Of a stretch of 33,282 bases of DNA, positions 1-16,290 are shown piece after piece. The translations under genes and the position numbers were made by a program. Source of the DNA: an uncultured Sulfitobacter sp. (GTDB lineage: Bacteria > Pseudomonadota > Alphaproteobacteria > Rhodobacterales > Rhodobacteraceae). Under the pieces are notes generated by a model. It had not been told where the DNA came from. It did not search any database and saw only the letters and a list, made by a program, of their open reading frames with translations. Location of the stretch: positions 1-33,282 of the forward strand of contig NZ_CANMFS010000017.1 of the NCBI RefSeq assembly GCF_947497275.1. Direction: 5' to 3'. Position 1 is the stretch's first letter. Every line of letters begins with the position of its first letter.

Positions 1-76
1 TCTTGCCGTGGTCAACGTGGCCGATCGTGCCGATGTTGACGTGCGGTTTGTTACGTTCGAACTTTGCCTTTGCCAT
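1..76 (-). CDS. tuf: Elongation factor Tu, N-terminal fragment
   Basis: The first 25 codons of EF-Tu, the GTPase that carries aminoacyl-tRNA to the ribosome, cut off by the window edge. The peptide starts MAKAKFERNKPHVNIGTIGH and runs into the G1 GTP-binding loop (G-H-V-D-H-G-K). The ATG at 74-76 is preceded by AAGGAGCC at 83-90, a strong ribosome binding site. It lies 66 bases downstream of fusA on the same strand, the usual end of the str operon (rpsL-rpsG-fusA-tuf), so co-transcription with fusA is expected. Confidence 0.95.
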   Translation of the reverse strand, partial: MAKAKFERNKPHVNIGTIGHVDHGK

Positions 77-112
77 GGTATTGGCTCCTTAATGTTCAAT
101 GTCGTGTAGGGC

Positions 113-135
113 GGCGCGCGAAATTATCGCGCGCC
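113..135 (-). other. GC-rich hairpin in the fusA-tuf spacer
   Basis: Perfect 8-bp inverted repeat: GGCGCGCG at 113-120 and CGCGCGCC at 128-135, with a 7-base AT-rich loop. No T-run follows on the transcribed strand, so it is not a classical terminator. It may stabilise or process the polycistronic mRNA between fusA and tuf. Confidence 0.4.
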
Positions 136-142
136 ATCCGGG

Positions 143-2269
<2,127 letters not shown>

Positions 2270-2330
2270 TTGTAAAGCTTCCTTAGGAGGTTTTGCTTTG
2301 AAAAGGGCCATAAGCCCTATGAGAGGATGA

Positions 2331-2349
2331 GGCCCGGCGGTTCCGGGCC
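2331..2349 (-). other. Hairpin in the rpsG-fusA spacer
   Basis: Inverted repeat GGCCCGG (2331-2337) / CCGGGCC (2343-2349) with a 5-base loop, between the rpsG stop and the fusA start. A smaller one (AGGGC/GCCCT) lies next to it at about 2304-2318. In enterobacteria the rpsG-fusA spacer contains the S7 translational-repression site; whether these hairpins play that role here is inference. Confidence 0.35.
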
Positions 2350-2381
2350 CCGATCTTGGAGGTCGGCGTGCGCCGACCGAA

Positions 2382-2900
<519 letters not shown>

Positions 2901-2945
2901 TCAGAATGATACAGCCGGGTTTCAGCAACCCGGCGCAATGCGGGC

Positions 2946-3317
2946 TTACTTCGGACGCTTCGCACCGTATTTGGAGCGGCGCTGCTTGCGGTCCTTGACG
3001 CCCTGCGTATCGAGAACACCGCGCAGGATGTGGTAGCGCACACCGGGAAGGTCTTTTACGCGACCGCCGCGAATCAGGACGACGGAGTGTTCCTGAAGGT
3101 TGTGGCTTTCACCGGGGATGTAGGAGATGACTTCGAAACCGTTGGTCAGACGCACCTTGGCGACCTTACGCATTGCCGAGTTTGGCTTTTTCGGTGTGGT
3201 CGTGTAGACGCGCGTACAGACGCCACGCTTTTGCGGGCATTCCTGCAGGTGCATGGATTTCGAGTACTTGCGTTTTGGCTGGCGCGGTTTGCGGATCAGC
3301 TGCTGAATCGTTGGCAT
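2946..3317 (-). CDS. rpsL: 30S ribosomal protein S12
   Basis: Decoding-centre protein of the small subunit, 123 aa. It contains the two conserved loops [10 protein letters not shown] (residues 39-48) and [12 protein letters not shown]. The lysines where streptomycin-resistance substitutions usually arise (E. coli K42/K43 and K87) are all present, so the allele looks streptomycin-sensitive. The frame stays open 59 codons upstream, but the ATG at 3315-3317 ([15 protein letters not shown]) matches the S12 family start and has GGGGAT upstream. It is the first gene of the str operon; a good promoter lies 255 bases upstream at 3572-3600. Confidence 0.97.
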   Translation of the reverse strand: MPTIQQLIRKPRQPKRKYSKSMHLQECPQKRGVCTRVYTTTPKKPNSAMRKVAKVRLTNGFEVISYIPGESHNLQEHSVVLIRGGRVKDLPGVRYHILRGVLDTQGVKDRKQRRSKYGAKRPK

Positions 3318-3571
3318 TCCGGTTTTATCCCCGTGTTGCTGTCTTGGATGCAGACGCCCGAGGCCCCTGCGGTGAATGGTGTGCTGCGCGCGTCCGTGCA
3401 GCGTGGGCGGTAGCAGATGGACCAAAGCACTATGGCCGCAACGCTTCCGTACCGGGGTAAGCGAGGCGGCTATGCTCTCAGAGGATCGGGCCAATCAAGG
3501 CGGCCTGGATCTTGACCACATGCAATATGATATGCGCATTCCGGGGCGACCCCCGTCAGCGAGATAGCGGG

Positions 3572-3600
3572 CGTATACGAGTTTGGCCCCGATGTGTCAA
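3572..3600 (-). promoter_or_regulatory. Promoter of the rpsL-rpsG-fusA-tuf operon
   Basis: On the minus strand a perfect -35 TTGACA (3595-3600) is followed after exactly 17 bases by TATACG (3572-3577), which matches 4 of 6 bases of the sigma-70 -10 consensus. It points at rpsL and implies a 5' leader of roughly 250 bases. The remainder of the 3318-3674 spacer shows nothing else recognisable except the ribosome binding site of the divergent glycosyltransferase gene. Confidence 0.65.
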
Positions 3601-3674
3601 CAGCCCCTCCCCCCTTGCCAAGCCTGCGGGCAGGACGGCATAGTTTCGCGAATATCATGAGTGCAGGAGCTGCC

Positions 3675-4481
3675 ATGCAGGTTATCGGGCTTTGCCGGTT
3701 TTCCTACCCCGCGATTGGCGGTTTTCAGGTCGAACATGAAACCATCGAACAGCGTATCGCCTATCTTTACGCAGAACAGCGACTTGGAGAGCGGTTTCAA
3801 CTGCTTGAAACCGTCGCCCTGCCCTGTCTTCGCGCCCAGACCGACGGTGACTTCGAACTGATCATCGTTGTCGGGGACCAGTTGCCGAAACAACATCTCG
3901 ACCGGTTGCACGATCTCACCTCCGATATGCCGCAGGTGCGCATTCATGCGGAACCGCCCCGGCCCCAGCGCGAAGTGATGAAAGAGATTCTCAACGCCGC
4001 GCGCAAGGATCCCGCGCAGCCCTGTCTTCAATTCCGCTATGACGATGACGATGCCATAGCCCTCGATTTCATCGCGCGATTGCGCGCCGCTTCCAAAGAC
4101 ACCGAAAGCCTGACGGCGCAGCACAAGGCCGTCGCGTTCGACTGGAACAAGGGGCTGGTGGCCGAATTCGGGCCCATGGGTATCTGCGCCACCGAGATTT
4201 TCCGGCCATTCTATGTTGCGGCACTTGGCATGCAGATTCGCGGCAACAGCCCGATGACCATCATGAACTTCGCCCATGAAAAAATCAGCCGGTTCATGCC
4301 ATGCGTCACCTACGCCGATCCCGTGATGTTCGTGCGCAGCCACAACTCATCGAACGACAGCCGCCAGAAAAAGGTAAAGCCCGTGCCGGTCGAGCCGTTG
4401 ACCGTCGAACAACAGAAAATGCTCCGTGATCGCTTCGCCATCGACGTCGATGAAGTAAAGCGCGTGTTCGGCAAACCGTAG
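3675..4481 (+). CDS. Putative rhamnosyltransferase-family glycosyltransferase
   Basis: 268 aa protein resembling the putative rhamnosyl transferase family (formerly DUF3118), soluble GT-A-like enzymes that transfer sugars to surface polysaccharide. The N-terminus M-Q-V-I-G-L-C-R-F-S-Y-P leads into L-P-C-L-R-A-Q-T-D-G-D-F-E-L-I-I-V-V-G-D. An acidic cluster R-Y-D-D-D-D-A-I-A (about residues 115-125) fits the metal/nucleotide-sugar-binding DxD position. The start chosen is the ATG at 3675, preceded by AGGAG at 3665-3669; the frame is open 27 codons further upstream but with no ribosome binding site and low-complexity sequence. It runs opposite to the str operon and converges on the EamA gene. 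Donor and acceptor cannot be deduced. Confidence 0.8.
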   Translation: MQVIGLCRFSYPAIGGFQVEHETIEQRIAYLYAEQRLGERFQLLETVALPCLRAQTDGDFELIIVVGDQLPKQHLDRLHDLTSDMPQVRIHAEPPRPQREVMKEILNAARKDPAQPCLQFRYDDDDAIALDFIARLRAASKDTESLTAQHKAVAFDWNKGLVAEFGPMGICATEIFRPFYVAALGMQIRGNSPMTIMNFAHEKISRFMPCVTYADPVMFVRSHNSSNDSRQKKVKPVPVEPLTVEQQKMLRDRFAIDVDEVKRVFGKP

Positions 4482-4556
4482 TCTGCGTTGCGTCGGGACT
4501 TTCTCGTTTCGCCTGCGCCGATCAACGGGTTCCACGACGCGGTCAGTTGGGTCTTA

Positions 4557-5423
4557 TCAGCGCCGCGACAACATCCGCTCGCGGTGGAAAGTGAAGAGAC
4601 CGGTGGCGATAACGATCGCCGCGCCCACAAGTGTCAACGTCCCCGGAATTTCAGAGAAGACCACAAAGCCCACGATCATCGCGACTACCAGACCCGTATA
4701 GCGGAACGGTGCGACGAAGGAGACATCGCCGGTCCGCATCACCTGAACGCTGAAGTAGTACCCGGCAAGGACGCACAGGGACGACCCGCAGATCAGCGCG
4801 GCGGACGGGCCGCTGACCGCGACCCACGGCTGCGTCAGGGATGCAAGCCCCGCGCCCGCCATCACCGCCACCGAGGTGCCCAGCGTCACCGCAAGCCCGT
4901 GAACATCGCGCGACAGGCGTCGTGTGATCAGATCGCGCACGGTGACGCCCAGCACCGCCCCGAGTGCGTAGAGCGACCAAAGTGTGAAGCCCTCCGGTCC
5001 GGGCCTGATGATCAGCAAAACGCCCCCGAACCCGACGAGAATTGCGGACATCCGCCGCCAGCCCACCGCCTCGCGGTACACCAGTGCGGATCCAAGCGTA
5101 ACTGTTAGCGGAACAACCTGCATGATCGCGTTGAGGTTGCCCAAGGGCATGTTAAACAAGGCGTTCAGAAAGAAATACGCGGTCACGACCTCGGCCACCC
5201 CGCGCAGGCTGATCAGCCACAGATCCGCTGTCGACGGCATCTTGCGCAGCGCGCCCAAGCTGTGCGCGAGCAGGAATATCAGCAAGGTCGCCAAGGTGCC
5301 GCGCAGAAAGATGAGCTGAAACAGCGGTACGGCACCGCCCGTGAGCTTGAGAAACGTATCGTTCATGACGAACGCGATCATCGAGGCCATCATCAGCACG
5401 GCGCCGGCAGTGTTGGGAGACAT
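4557..5423 (-). CDS. DMT-superfamily transporter, EamA family
   Basis: 288 aa inner-membrane protein with about ten hydrophobic helices in two homologous halves, the EamA (RhaT-like) layout of the drug/metabolite transporter superfamily. Helix 1 begins at A-G-A-V-L-M-M-A-S-M-I-A-F. The typical loop motifs L-R-G and P-L-x-x-x-x-G-S-A-L-V-Y-R-E-A before helix 5, and the second-half G-A-A-I-V-I-A-T-G-L, are visible. The frame can start at a TTG at 5427-5429, but AGGAA sits 6 bases before the ATG at 5421-5423, which is therefore chosen. Substrate is unknown; relatives export amino acids or metabolites. It ends 75 bases from the convergent glycosyltransferase gene. Confidence 0.85.
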   Translation of the reverse strand: MSPNTAGAVLMMASMIAFVMNDTFLKLTGGAVPLFQLIFLRGTLATLLIFLLAHSLGALRKMPSTADLWLISLRGVAEVVTAYFFLNALFNMPLGNLNAIMQVVPLTVTLGSALVYREAVGWRRMSAILVGFGGVLLIIRPGPEGFTLWSLYALGAVLGVTVRDLITRRLSRDVHGLAVTLGTSVAVMAGAGLASLTQPWVAVSGPSAALICGSSLCVLAGYYFSVQVMRTGDVSFVAPFRYTGLVVAMIVGFVVFSEIPGTLTLVGAAIVIATGLFTFHRERMLSRR

Positions 5424-5683
5424 ATTCAATTCCTGTGCATGCCTTACCTTTGGCCGATCTACATGTCACAGGCAATGGGCAACGCGCGCGAGGTTATTGC
5501 GGAAATCCGGGCGCAAGCGTTGGCTGGAGCAATTGAACCAAAGCCAGAGCAGCGCCAGTTTTGCCCGCCTGCCCTGCCAATTCAAATTTTCGGCTGATGC
5601 CATCTGACCACTTGGCTTTCGGAAAGCAATCAGGGGAACAGGATGCGTTCTGTGATTGCTTCTCCGCCCGAACTGATGATTAT

Positions 5684-5947
5684 TCACGGACGAGGAGGGC
5701 TAAGCGGTAACGGACCGTAATACGCAAGATACACAGCACTTTTCGGAATACCGCGGGGCCACCAAAACGTCATATATTGGTCTGGTAGGTCTTTGTTGAA
5801 AACTTCACAACCGAGGCGGATCGTTTTCAGTTGAGGCAACAGGCTTGCCGGAATGGTGGTCGGTGGGCTTGCCTTGAGGCGCTGAAAGATCGGATCATTC
5901 TTCGGGGTTGGTCCACATGCGACCCATAGCAAACCCGCTGCTAGCAA
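5684..5947 (-). CDS. Small lipoprotein-like ORF, possibly a relic
   Basis: 87 codons from a TTG at 5945-5947. The N-terminus LLAAGLLWVAC-G is a good lipobox signal peptide with the cysteine at residue 11. In frame just upstream the codons read I-K-N-F-F, which would complete a normal signal peptide, but there is no ATG, GTG or TTG in front of them, only ATC preceded by CGGGGACCGG. Either TTG is used or the true start codon has been lost. The mature part (proline-rich, F-W-W-P-R-G motif) matches no family I recognise. The rest of the 5424-6070 spacer holds no other supported feature. Confidence 0.4.
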   Translation of the reverse strand: MLAAGLLWVACGPTPKNDPIFQRLKASPPTTIPASLLPQLKTIRLGCEVFNKDLPDQYMTFWWPRGIPKSAVYLAYYGPLPLSPPRP

Positions 5948-6070
5948 GAAGAAATTCTTGATCCGGTCCCCGTCGATCTAGCGGCGGCAGGAAGCAGAAG
6001 GCCGGTTTGAAACGCGACGGGCGGGTACGAAGCCGGATCTGCGGTTCGGGATTTTGCGTCTGCCAAAGAA

Positions 6071-6102
6071 AAACCCCCGCGTCGGCTAGGACGCGGGGGT
6101 TT
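6071..6102 (-). terminator. Rho-independent terminator after rpoC
   Basis: A 13-bp perfect stem (6071-6083 with 6090-6102, AAACCCCCGCGTC / GACGCGGGGGTTT) with a 6-base loop. On the minus strand it is followed by TTTTTCTTT. It lies 26 bases past the rpoC stop and closes the rpoBC transcript. The plus strand also carries a T-rich tail, so it could act in both directions. Confidence 0.9.
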
Positions 6103-6128
6103 CTTTTTCAGGTCAAGATGTCACGCGA

Positions 6129-9100
6129 TCAGTCGCGGCTTTCCTCGTCGATCATGGGCGAGCGGTCGAACACGTCGCCGCCGACCACGTCGTCGTCGGC
6201 TTCCGAAGGATCGGGTGCGGCCAGACGTGCTGCCTCTTCCGCCTCTATCCGGCGCGCTTCGATCACTACATTGTCGCGGTCCTGTGCCACGCGGCGCATC
6301 TGCTGGGTTGCCCCACCGGTGCCCGCAGGGATCAGACGTCCCACGATGACGTTCTCTTTCAGGCCGACCAGCTTGTCGCGCTTGCCCTGTACCGATGCCT
6401 CGGTCAGAACCCGCGTGGTTTCCTGGAACGACGCCGCCGAGATGAAGCTGCGGGTTTGCAGCGATGCCTTGGTGATGCCCAGCAGGATCGGTTCGCCCTT
6501 GGCCGGGCGACCTTTCTTCGACAGCGCCTTTGCGTTGGCCGCGTCGAATTCCTGCTTGTCCACATGTTCGCCTTTCAGCAGCGTGGTGTCTCCGCTCTCT
6601 TGGATCTCCCACTTCTGCAGCATCTGGCGCACGATGACTTCGATGTGCTTGTCGTTGATCTTCACACCTTGCAGGCGATAGACGTCCTGCACCTCGTCGA
6701 TCATGTAATCCGCCAGCGCTTCGACACCCATGATGGCAAGGATGTCATGCGGCGCCGGGTTGCCATCCATGATGTAGTCACCCTTGTTGACAAAATCGCC
6801 TTCCGCCACCGGGATGTGCTTGCCCTTGGGCACCATGTACTCGACCTTATGATCCGGATCTTCGGAGGACTCGATCGCGATGCGGCGCTTGTTCTTGTAG
6901 TCCTTGCCGAACCGCACATAGCCGTCGATTTCCGCGATGATGGCGTTGTCCTTTGGGCGACGTGCCTCAAAGAGTTCGGCCACACGCGGCAGACCACCGG
7001 TGATGTCCTTGGTCTTGGCACCTTCGCGCGGGATCCGGGCGATGACATCGCCGGCCTGCACTTCGTTGCCATCCTCGACGGACAGAACCGCATCCACCGA
7101 CATCGGATAGGTGATCGGATTACCTGCATCGTTGCGTACAGGTTCCCCGTCTTCGCCGACCAGAATGATCTCGGGCTTGAGCTCGTTGCCCTTGGGGGCC
7201 GCGCGCCAGTCAATCACGATCTTCTGCGTCATACCGGTCGCATCATCCGTCTCGTCCTTGACGGCGATACCGGACACGAGGTCAACATGCTTGGCTGTAC
7301 CGGCCGCTTCGGCGATGATCGGCAGGGTATAGGGATCCCATTCATAAAGCTTGTCACCGCGTACGATGTCCTGGCCTTCCTTGACGAAAAGCTTGGTCCC
7401 GTAACCCACCTTATGGCTTGCGCGCTCTTCACCGTTCTCGTCGATGATCAGCATCTTCATGTTGCGGCCCATCACCATCGTCTCGCCCGAGGAGTTCTCC
7501 AGTGTCGAGGCGTTCTCGAACTGGATCTTGCCGGCCTGACCGGCTTCCTGGAAGGACTGCTGGCCACCCTGCGCAACGCCGCCGATGTGGAACGTCCGCA
7601 TCGTCAGCTGTGTGCCCGGCTCGCCGATGGATTGCGCGGCGATGATGCCCACCGCTTCGCCCTGGTTCACCAAAGTGCCGCGTGCAAGGTCGCGCCCGTA
7701 GCACATGGCACAGACGCCCTCTTCGGCTTCGCAAGTCAACGGCGAACGGATCCGCGCCGAGGCGACGTTTGCCTCGTCGATGAGATCCGACAGACGCTCG
7801 TCGATGATGGTGCCCGCCGTTGCGATCACTTCGTCGGTACCCGGACGCAGAACGTCGTCGGCCACGACACGGCCCAGCATACGTTCGGCCAAAGACGAGA
7901 CGACTTCGCCATCGTTGACGGCCGCCGTCGCAGTGATTGCTGTTTCGGTGCCACAATCGTGCATGCGTACGATGCAGTCCTGCGCCACGTCCACCAGACG
8001 ACGTGTCAGATACCCGGAGTTCGCCGTTTTCAAAGCGGTGTCCGACAGACCCTTGCGCGCGCCGTGAGTCGAGTTGAAGTATTCAAGAACGGTCAAGCCT
8101 TCCTTGAAGTTCGAGATGATCGGTGTCTCGATAATGTCGCCGTTCGGCTTGGCCATCAGGCCGCGCATGCCGCCCAGCTGCTTCATCTGTGTCACCGACC
8201 CACGGGCACCGGAGTGCGCCATCATGTAGACCGAGTTCGGCTCCTGCTCGGACCCGTCTTCGGCATATGTCGTATCGGAGATCGACTGCATCATCGCCGC
8301 CGTCACCTTGTCGTTACACTTCGACCAGGCATCGACCACTTTGTTGTACTTTTCGCCCTGGGTGATCAGGCCGTCCATGTACTGCTGTTCGAAATCCTTG
8401 ACCTGCTCGCGGGTGTCCTCGACAAGATCCCACTTGGTTTCTGGGATCAGCATGTCGTCCTTGCCGAACGAAATACCGGCCTTGAATGCCTCCCGGAAGC
8501 CCATCGTCATGATCTGGTCACAGAAAATGACCGACTCTTTCTGACCGCAATAGCGGTAGACGGTGTCGATGACCTGCTGCACTTCCTTCTTGCGCAGCAG
8601 ACGGTTGACCAGATCAAACGGTGCTTTCGCATTCAGCGGCAGCAGCGCACCGAGGCGAACGCGGCCCGGTGTCGTGTCGAAACGCACCATGACTTCATTG
8701 CCTTCATTGTCGATTTGCTTGATCCGCGCCTTGATCTTGGCATGCAGATGCACTTCGCCAGCGTCGAGCGCATGCTGCACTTCGTCGACGGTGCCAAAGA
8801 CTTTGCCTTGGCCTTTCATGCCCTCACGCTCAAGCGTGACGTAGTAGAGACCCAAAATCATATCCTGCGAAGGAACGATGATCGGCGCGCCGTTGGCGGG
8901 CGACAGCACGTTGTTCGTGGACATCATCAAGACGCGCGCTTCAAGTTGCGCTTCGAGGCTCAAAGGCACGTGAACGGCCATTTGGTCGCCGTCGAAGTCG
9001 GCGTTGAAGGCCGAACAAACCAGAGGGTGAAGCTGAATTGCCTTGCCTTCGATGAGGACCGGTTCGAACGCCTGAATACCAAGACGGTGCAGCGTCGGCG

Positions 9101-10385
9101 CACGGTTCAGCATGACGGGGTGTTCGCGGATTACCTCATCGAGGATGTCCCAAACCTCGGGACGTTCCTTTTCGACCAGCTTCTTGGCTTGCTTGACTGT
9201 TGAAGAAAGACCTTTGGCTTCCAGCCGCGAGTAGATGAACGGCTTGAACAGTTCCAACGCCATCTTCTTGGGCAAACCGCACTGATGCAGCTTCAGCTCA
9301 GGACCCGTCACAATGACCGAACGACCCGAGAAGTCGACGCGCTTGCCCAGAAGGTTCTGACGGAAACGGCCCTGCTTGCCTTTCAGCATGTCGGACAGCG
9401 ATTTCAACGGGCGCTTGTTGGCACCCGTGATCACGCGGCCACGGCGACCGTTGTCGAACAAGGCGTCGACGGATTCCTGCAACATCCGCTTTTCGTTGCG
9501 TACGATGATATCGGGCGCGCGCAGCTCGATCAGGCGCTTCAGACGGTTGTTGCGGTTGATGACACGGCGGTACAGATCGTTGAGATCGGACGTCGCAAAC
9601 CGGCCCCCGTCCAGCGGCACGAGAGGGCGCAGCTCCGGCGGGATCACGGGGATCACTGTCATGACCATCCACTCCGGACGGTTGCCGGATTCGAGGAACG
9701 ATTCGACCACTTTAAGACGCTTGATAATCTTCTTCGGCTTCAACTCACCGGTGGCTTCTTTCAGCTCTTCGCGCAGCTGGTCCGCTTCGGCCTCAAGATC
9801 GATGGCGGCCAGCATTTCGCGGATCGCTTCGGCGCCGATGTTCGCTGTGAAAGCGTCCATGCCATAGGCGTCCTGCGCGTCCATGTACTCTTCTTCAGTC
9901 ATCATCTGACCGTAGGTGAGGTCCGTCAGCCCGGGTTCGATCACGACGTAGTTTTCGAAATACAGAACCCGCTCAAGATCGCGCAACGTCATGTCCAACA
10001 TAAGGCCGATGCGGCTTGGCAGCGACTTGAGGAACCAGATGTGCGCGACAGGCGAGGCCAGCTCGATATGACCCATCCGCTCGCGGCGGACCTTCTGCAG
10101 GGTAACTTCCACGCCGCATTTCTCGCATACAACGCCGCGGTATTTCATACGCTTGTATTTGCCGCACAGACATTCGTAGTCCTTGATGGGCCCAAAGATG
10201 CGCGCGCAGAACAACCCGTCCCGCTCCGGCTTAAACGTACGGTAGTTGATGGTTTCGGGTTTCTTGATCTCACCGAAAGACCAGCTGAGGATCCGCTCCG
10301 GTGAGGCCAGCGAAACCTTGATTTCGTCGAATACCTTGGGCGGCGTAAGCGGGTTGAACGGGTTGTTTGTCAGTTCCTGGTTCAT
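6129..10385 (-). CDS. rpoC: DNA-directed RNA polymerase subunit beta'
   Basis: Catalytic subunit of RNA polymerase, 1418 aa, normal for alphaproteobacteria. The N-terminal zinc ribbon has cysteines at 72, 74, 87 and 90. The catalytic loop N-A-D-F-D-G-D-Q holds the Mg2+-binding aspartates D463, D465 and D467. The bridge helix and trigger loop region runs G-A-R-G-S onward to [18 protein letters not shown]. The second zinc site ([11 protein letters not shown]) is intact. The frame can begin at TTG 10389-10391, but AAGGA lies 6 bases before the ATG at 10383-10385, so that is the start. It is co-transcribed with rpoB, 96 bases apart; a two-hairpin palindromic element occupies the spacer. Confidence 0.98.
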   Translation of the reverse strand: MNQELTNNPFNPLTPPKVFDEIKVSLASPERILSWSFGEIKKPETINYRTFKPERDGLFCARIFGPIKDYECLCGKYKRMKYRGVVCEKCGVEVTLQKVRRERMGHIELASPVAHIWFLKSLPSRIGLMLDMTLRDLERVLYFENYVVIEPGLTDLTYGQMMTEEEYMDAQDAYGMDAFTANIGAEAIREMLAAIDLEAEADQLREELKEATGELKPKKIIKRLKVVESFLESGNRPEWMVMTVIPVIPPELRPLVPLDGGRFATSDLNDLYRRVINRNNRLKRLIELRAPDIIVRNEKRMLQESVDALFDNGRRGRVITGANKRPLKSLSDMLKGKQGRFRQNLLGKRVDFSGRSVIVTGPELKLHQCGLPKKMALELFKPFIYSRLEAKGLSSTVKQAKKLVEKERPEVWDILDEVIREHPVMLNRAPTLHRLGIQAFEPVLIEGKAIQLHPLVCSAFNADFDGDQMAVHVPLSLEAQLEARVLMMSTNNVLSPANGAPIIVPSQDMILGLYYVTLEREGMKGQGKVFGTVDEVQHALDAGEVHLHAKIKARIKQIDNEGNEVMVRFDTTPGRVRLGALLPLNAKAPFDLVNRLLRKKEVQQVIDTVYRYCGQKESVIFCDQIMTMGFREAFKAGISFGKDDMLIPETKWDLVEDTREQVKDFEQQYMDGLITQGEKYNKVVDAWSKCNDKVTAAMMQSISDTTYAEDGSEQEPNSVYMMAHSGARGSVTQMKQLGGMRGLMAKPNGDIIETPIISNFKEGLTVLEYFNSTHGARKGLSDTALKTANSGYLTRRLVDVAQDCIVRMHDCGTETAITATAAVNDGEVVSSLAERMLGRVVADDVLRPGTDEVIATAGTIIDERLSDLIDEANVASARIRSPLTCEAEEGVCAMCYGRDLARGTLVNQGEAVGIIAAQSIGEPGTQLTMRTFHIGGVAQGGQQSFQEAGQAGKIQFENASTLENSSGETMVMGRNMKMLIIDENGEERASHKVGYGTKLFVKEGQDIVRGDKLYEWDPYTLPIIAEAAGTAKHVDLVSGIAVKDETDDATGMTQKIVIDWRAAPKGNELKPEIILVGEDGEPVRNDAGNPITYPMSVDAVLSVEDGNEVQAGDVIARIPREGAKTKDITGGLPRVAELFEARRPKDNAIIAEIDGYVRFGKDYKNKRRIAIESSEDPDHKVEYMVPKGKHIPVAEGDFVNKGDYIMDGNPAPHDILAIMGVEALADYMIDEVQDVYRLQGVKINDKHIEVIVRQMLQKWEIQESGDTTLLKGEHVDKQEFDAANAKALSKKGRPAKGEPILLGITKASLQTRSFISAASFQETTRVLTEASVQGKRDKLVGLKENVIVGRLIPAGTGGATQQMRRVAQDRDNVVIEARRIEAEEAARLAAPDPSEADDDVVGGDVFDRSPMIDEESRD

Positions 10386-10429
10386 CTTCAATCCTTAGAT
10401 TTATTCTCGAAAGCGATGGAGAAGGGGCG

Positions 10430-10473
10430 CGATTTTTGGCAAAAATCGGCCCGGAATTTTCTGAAAATTCCGG
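10430..10473. repeat. Two-hairpin palindromic element, copy 1 (rpoB-rpoC spacer)
   Basis: Hairpin A at 10430-10448 (CGATTTTT / AAAAATCG, 3-base loop) is followed directly by hairpin B at 10451-10473 (CCGGAATTTT / AAAATTCCGG, perfect 10-bp stem, loop CTG). The same A-B pair occurs in opposite orientation at 14845-14890, in the spacer on the other side of rpoB. No T-run follows, so these do not look like simple terminators. They resemble small dispersed intergenic repeats and may affect mRNA processing. Confidence 0.7.
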
Positions 10474-10481
10474 TTATGCCC

Positions 10482-14621
<4,140 letters not shown>

Positions 14622-14844
14622 GTGTCGTGTCACCTTTCGTGTCTCTTGCCGGATGCGCCATCGCCGGGGCCGCGATGCACACCCATAAGAGGGGATATGT
14701 CCGATCAATGCTGGAATGCGTCCCACCGCACCCCTTCCGACCCTTGGACCTCTCCAGAAAGACACTCGATCATAGAGCGCCTTTCAAGACAGGTACGGCT
14801 GGACAGAGCATCGGCTCCATCCAGCCAAACGTTTCTGCGGGATC

Positions 14845-14890
14845 CGGAATTTTTCTGAAAATTCCGACCCGGTTTTTGATACAAAAACCG
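14845..14890. repeat. Two-hairpin palindromic element, copy 2 (rplL-rpoB spacer)
   Basis: Hairpin B at 14845-14866 (CGGAATTTT / AAAATTCCG) and hairpin A at 14870-14890 (CGGTTTTTG / CAAAAACCG, 9-bp stem, loop ATA). This is the same composite as at 10430-10473, but inverted. It lies between the rplL stop and the rpoB start, where other bacteria often have a partial attenuator; a role here in setting the rplL/rpoB ratio is inference. Confidence 0.7.
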
Positions 14891-14907
14891 AGCCCCGTTG
14901 CAGCGGC

Positions 14908-15279
14908 TTAAGCCAGTTCGACTTCCGCGCCTGCTGCTTCCAGCTTCGCTTTGACGTCTTCAGCTTCGGCTTTGTCGACGCCTTCCTTGATCTTGCCGCC
15001 AGCTTCGACCAGATCCTTGGCTTCTTTCAGACCAAGACCGGTAATGCCGCGAACTTCCTTGATCACGTTAATTTTGGACGCGCCGGCGTTCTTCAGAACG
15101 ACGTCGAATTCCGTTTTCTCTTCCTCGGCGGAACCACCTTCGGCAGGACCGGCCATCATCACTGCACCGCCAGCTGCGGGCTCGATGCCGTACTCATCTT
15201 TGAGGATTGTCTTGAGTTCTTGTGCTTCAAGCAGTGTCAGACCAACGATCTCTTCTGCCAGTTTTTTCAGATCAGCCAT
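14908..15279 (-). CDS. rplL: 50S ribosomal protein L7/L12
   Basis: Acidic stalk protein that recruits translation GTPases, present as dimers bound to L10. 123 aa. The N-terminal dimerisation domain ([16 protein letters not shown]) is followed by an alanine/glycine-rich hinge (about 36-52) and the conserved C-terminal factor-binding domain with K-x-I-x-[14 protein letters not shown] and L-V-E. GGAAAGAG precedes the ATG at 15277-15279. It is 79 bases downstream of rplJ, forming the rplJL unit. Confidence 0.97.
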   Translation of the reverse strand: MADLKKLAEEIVGLTLLEAQELKTILKDEYGIEPAAGGAVMMAGPAEGGSAEEEKTEFDVVLKNAGASKINVIKEVRGITGLGLKEAKDLVEAGGKIKEGVDKAEAEDVKAKLEAAGAEVELA

Positions 15280-15358
15280 GTTTTAGCTCTTTCCGTTAAC
15301 GATATGTGTGTTCCAACGTGTTGTTTCAACCAGCACGCCGATTTGACGGTATTGTCGC

Positions 15359-15871
15359 TTACGCAGCCTTGTCTTCGATCGTCGACAAGATAGATGCGAT
15401 GTTGCTTGCAGGTGCGCCAATGGCGCCGGCGATATTGGAACCGGGTGCGCCCAGCATGCCCGCGATCGTGGAGATAAGCTCCTCGCGCGAAGGCATTTTG
15501 GACACGGCTTCCACACCGGCGACGTCCAACGCATTCTCACCCATGGCTCCGCCGAGGATCACCAACTTGGGGTTTTCCTTGGAGAATTCCTGAGCAACCT
15601 TGGCCGCGGCCACAGGATCCTCAGAGTAGGTCAGAACGGTCATACCCGTCAGAAGGTCAGCAATGCTTTCACATGGCTTGCCCTCAAGGGCGATCTTGGC
15701 GAGCCTGTTTTTGGCAACACGCACAGATCCGCCAGCCGCGCGTGCGCGCGCCCGAAGATCCTGCATTTCGGCGACTGTCAAACCGACGTAGTGGGCTACC
15801 ACAACGACGCCAGAGCTTTCAAAGATCTGGCCGAGTTCGTCGACCAGCTGTTCTTTTTGTGCTCTATCCAC
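15359..15871 (-). CDS. rplJ: 50S ribosomal protein L10
   Basis: Base of the L7/L12 stalk, 170 aa. The start is a GTG at 15869-15871 ([10 protein letters not shown]), the start usual in Rhodobacteraceae, with TTGGAG about 8 bases upstream; the open frame extends 38 codons further but overlaps the leader and is not conserved. Recognisable blocks are [17 protein letters not shown] and the C-terminal L12-binding helix (P-S-R-E-E-L followed by G-A-P-x-S-N-I-A repeats). L10 usually represses its own operon by binding the leader mRNA, and a 5' region of over 200 bases is available here. Confidence 0.96.
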   Translation of the reverse strand: MDRAQKEQLVDELGQIFESSGVVVVAHYVGLTVAEMQDLRARARAAGGSVRVAKNRLAKIALEGKPCESIADLLTGMTVLTYSEDPVAAAKVAQEFSKENPKLVILGGAMGENALDVAGVEAVSKMPSREELISTIAGMLGAPGSNIAGAIGAPASNIASILSTIEDKAA

Positions 15872-16134
15872 AGTTTCACTCCAAAGTTTTCGGAGGTGTG
15901 ACCCCCCGGGCTCGTTTCGTTGGGCGAATGCCCAACAGCGGGTCCATACGGGTCCTTCCCAAGACCGTCCGAGAGCGTGGCTCACGAAAAGTCGCAGTCA
16001 TTCCCCGTCTCAGGCAGGAATTATGGTCCGGTTCCCCGCACCACCCGCCATCTCGGACGAAGCGCAAAAAGCGCACGACGAATCGTACGCTTGGATGCAA
16101 GGGTTGAATTAGTCGGATTGGTGGGGAATGCCAA
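15872..16134 (-). promoter_or_regulatory. rplJL leader region with candidate promoter
   Basis: Non-coding stretch between the rplA terminator and rplJ. On the minus strand TTGGCA (16129-16134) and TAATTC (16106-16111) are 17 bases apart; the -35 is good and the -10 weak. The leader downstream contains several GC-rich complementary segments, consistent with an L10-binding leader of the kind known upstream of rplJL, but I cannot fold it here and the assignment rests mainly on position. Confidence 0.35.
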
Positions 16135-16244
16135 CAGCAAATCGGAAGTTTTTCGGAAACAGCCGCGTGATCCCACGATACCAGCGGCGCTCCCGATCTC
16201 CAAACACTTTATGCAATCGGCACGTCATACCCACGCCCATAAAA

Positions 16245-16272
16245 AACGGGCGCCCCCGAAGGAACGCCCGTT
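16245..16272 (-). terminator. Rho-independent terminator after rplA
   Basis: Stem AACGGGCG (16245-16252) / CGCCCGTT (16265-16272) with a 12-base loop, followed on the minus strand by TTTTTTATGGG. It begins 19 bases after the rplA stop and separates rplKA from rplJL transcription. Confidence 0.85.
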
Positions 16273-16290
16273 CATCAATGATACGCCAGC

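Noticed and set aside
6456..9203. 915-codon open frame on the plus strand opposite rpoC
   Set aside because: It is an antisense shadow caused by GC-rich third positions; the translation is His/Asp/Arg-rich with no family resemblance, and rpoC on the other strand is certain.
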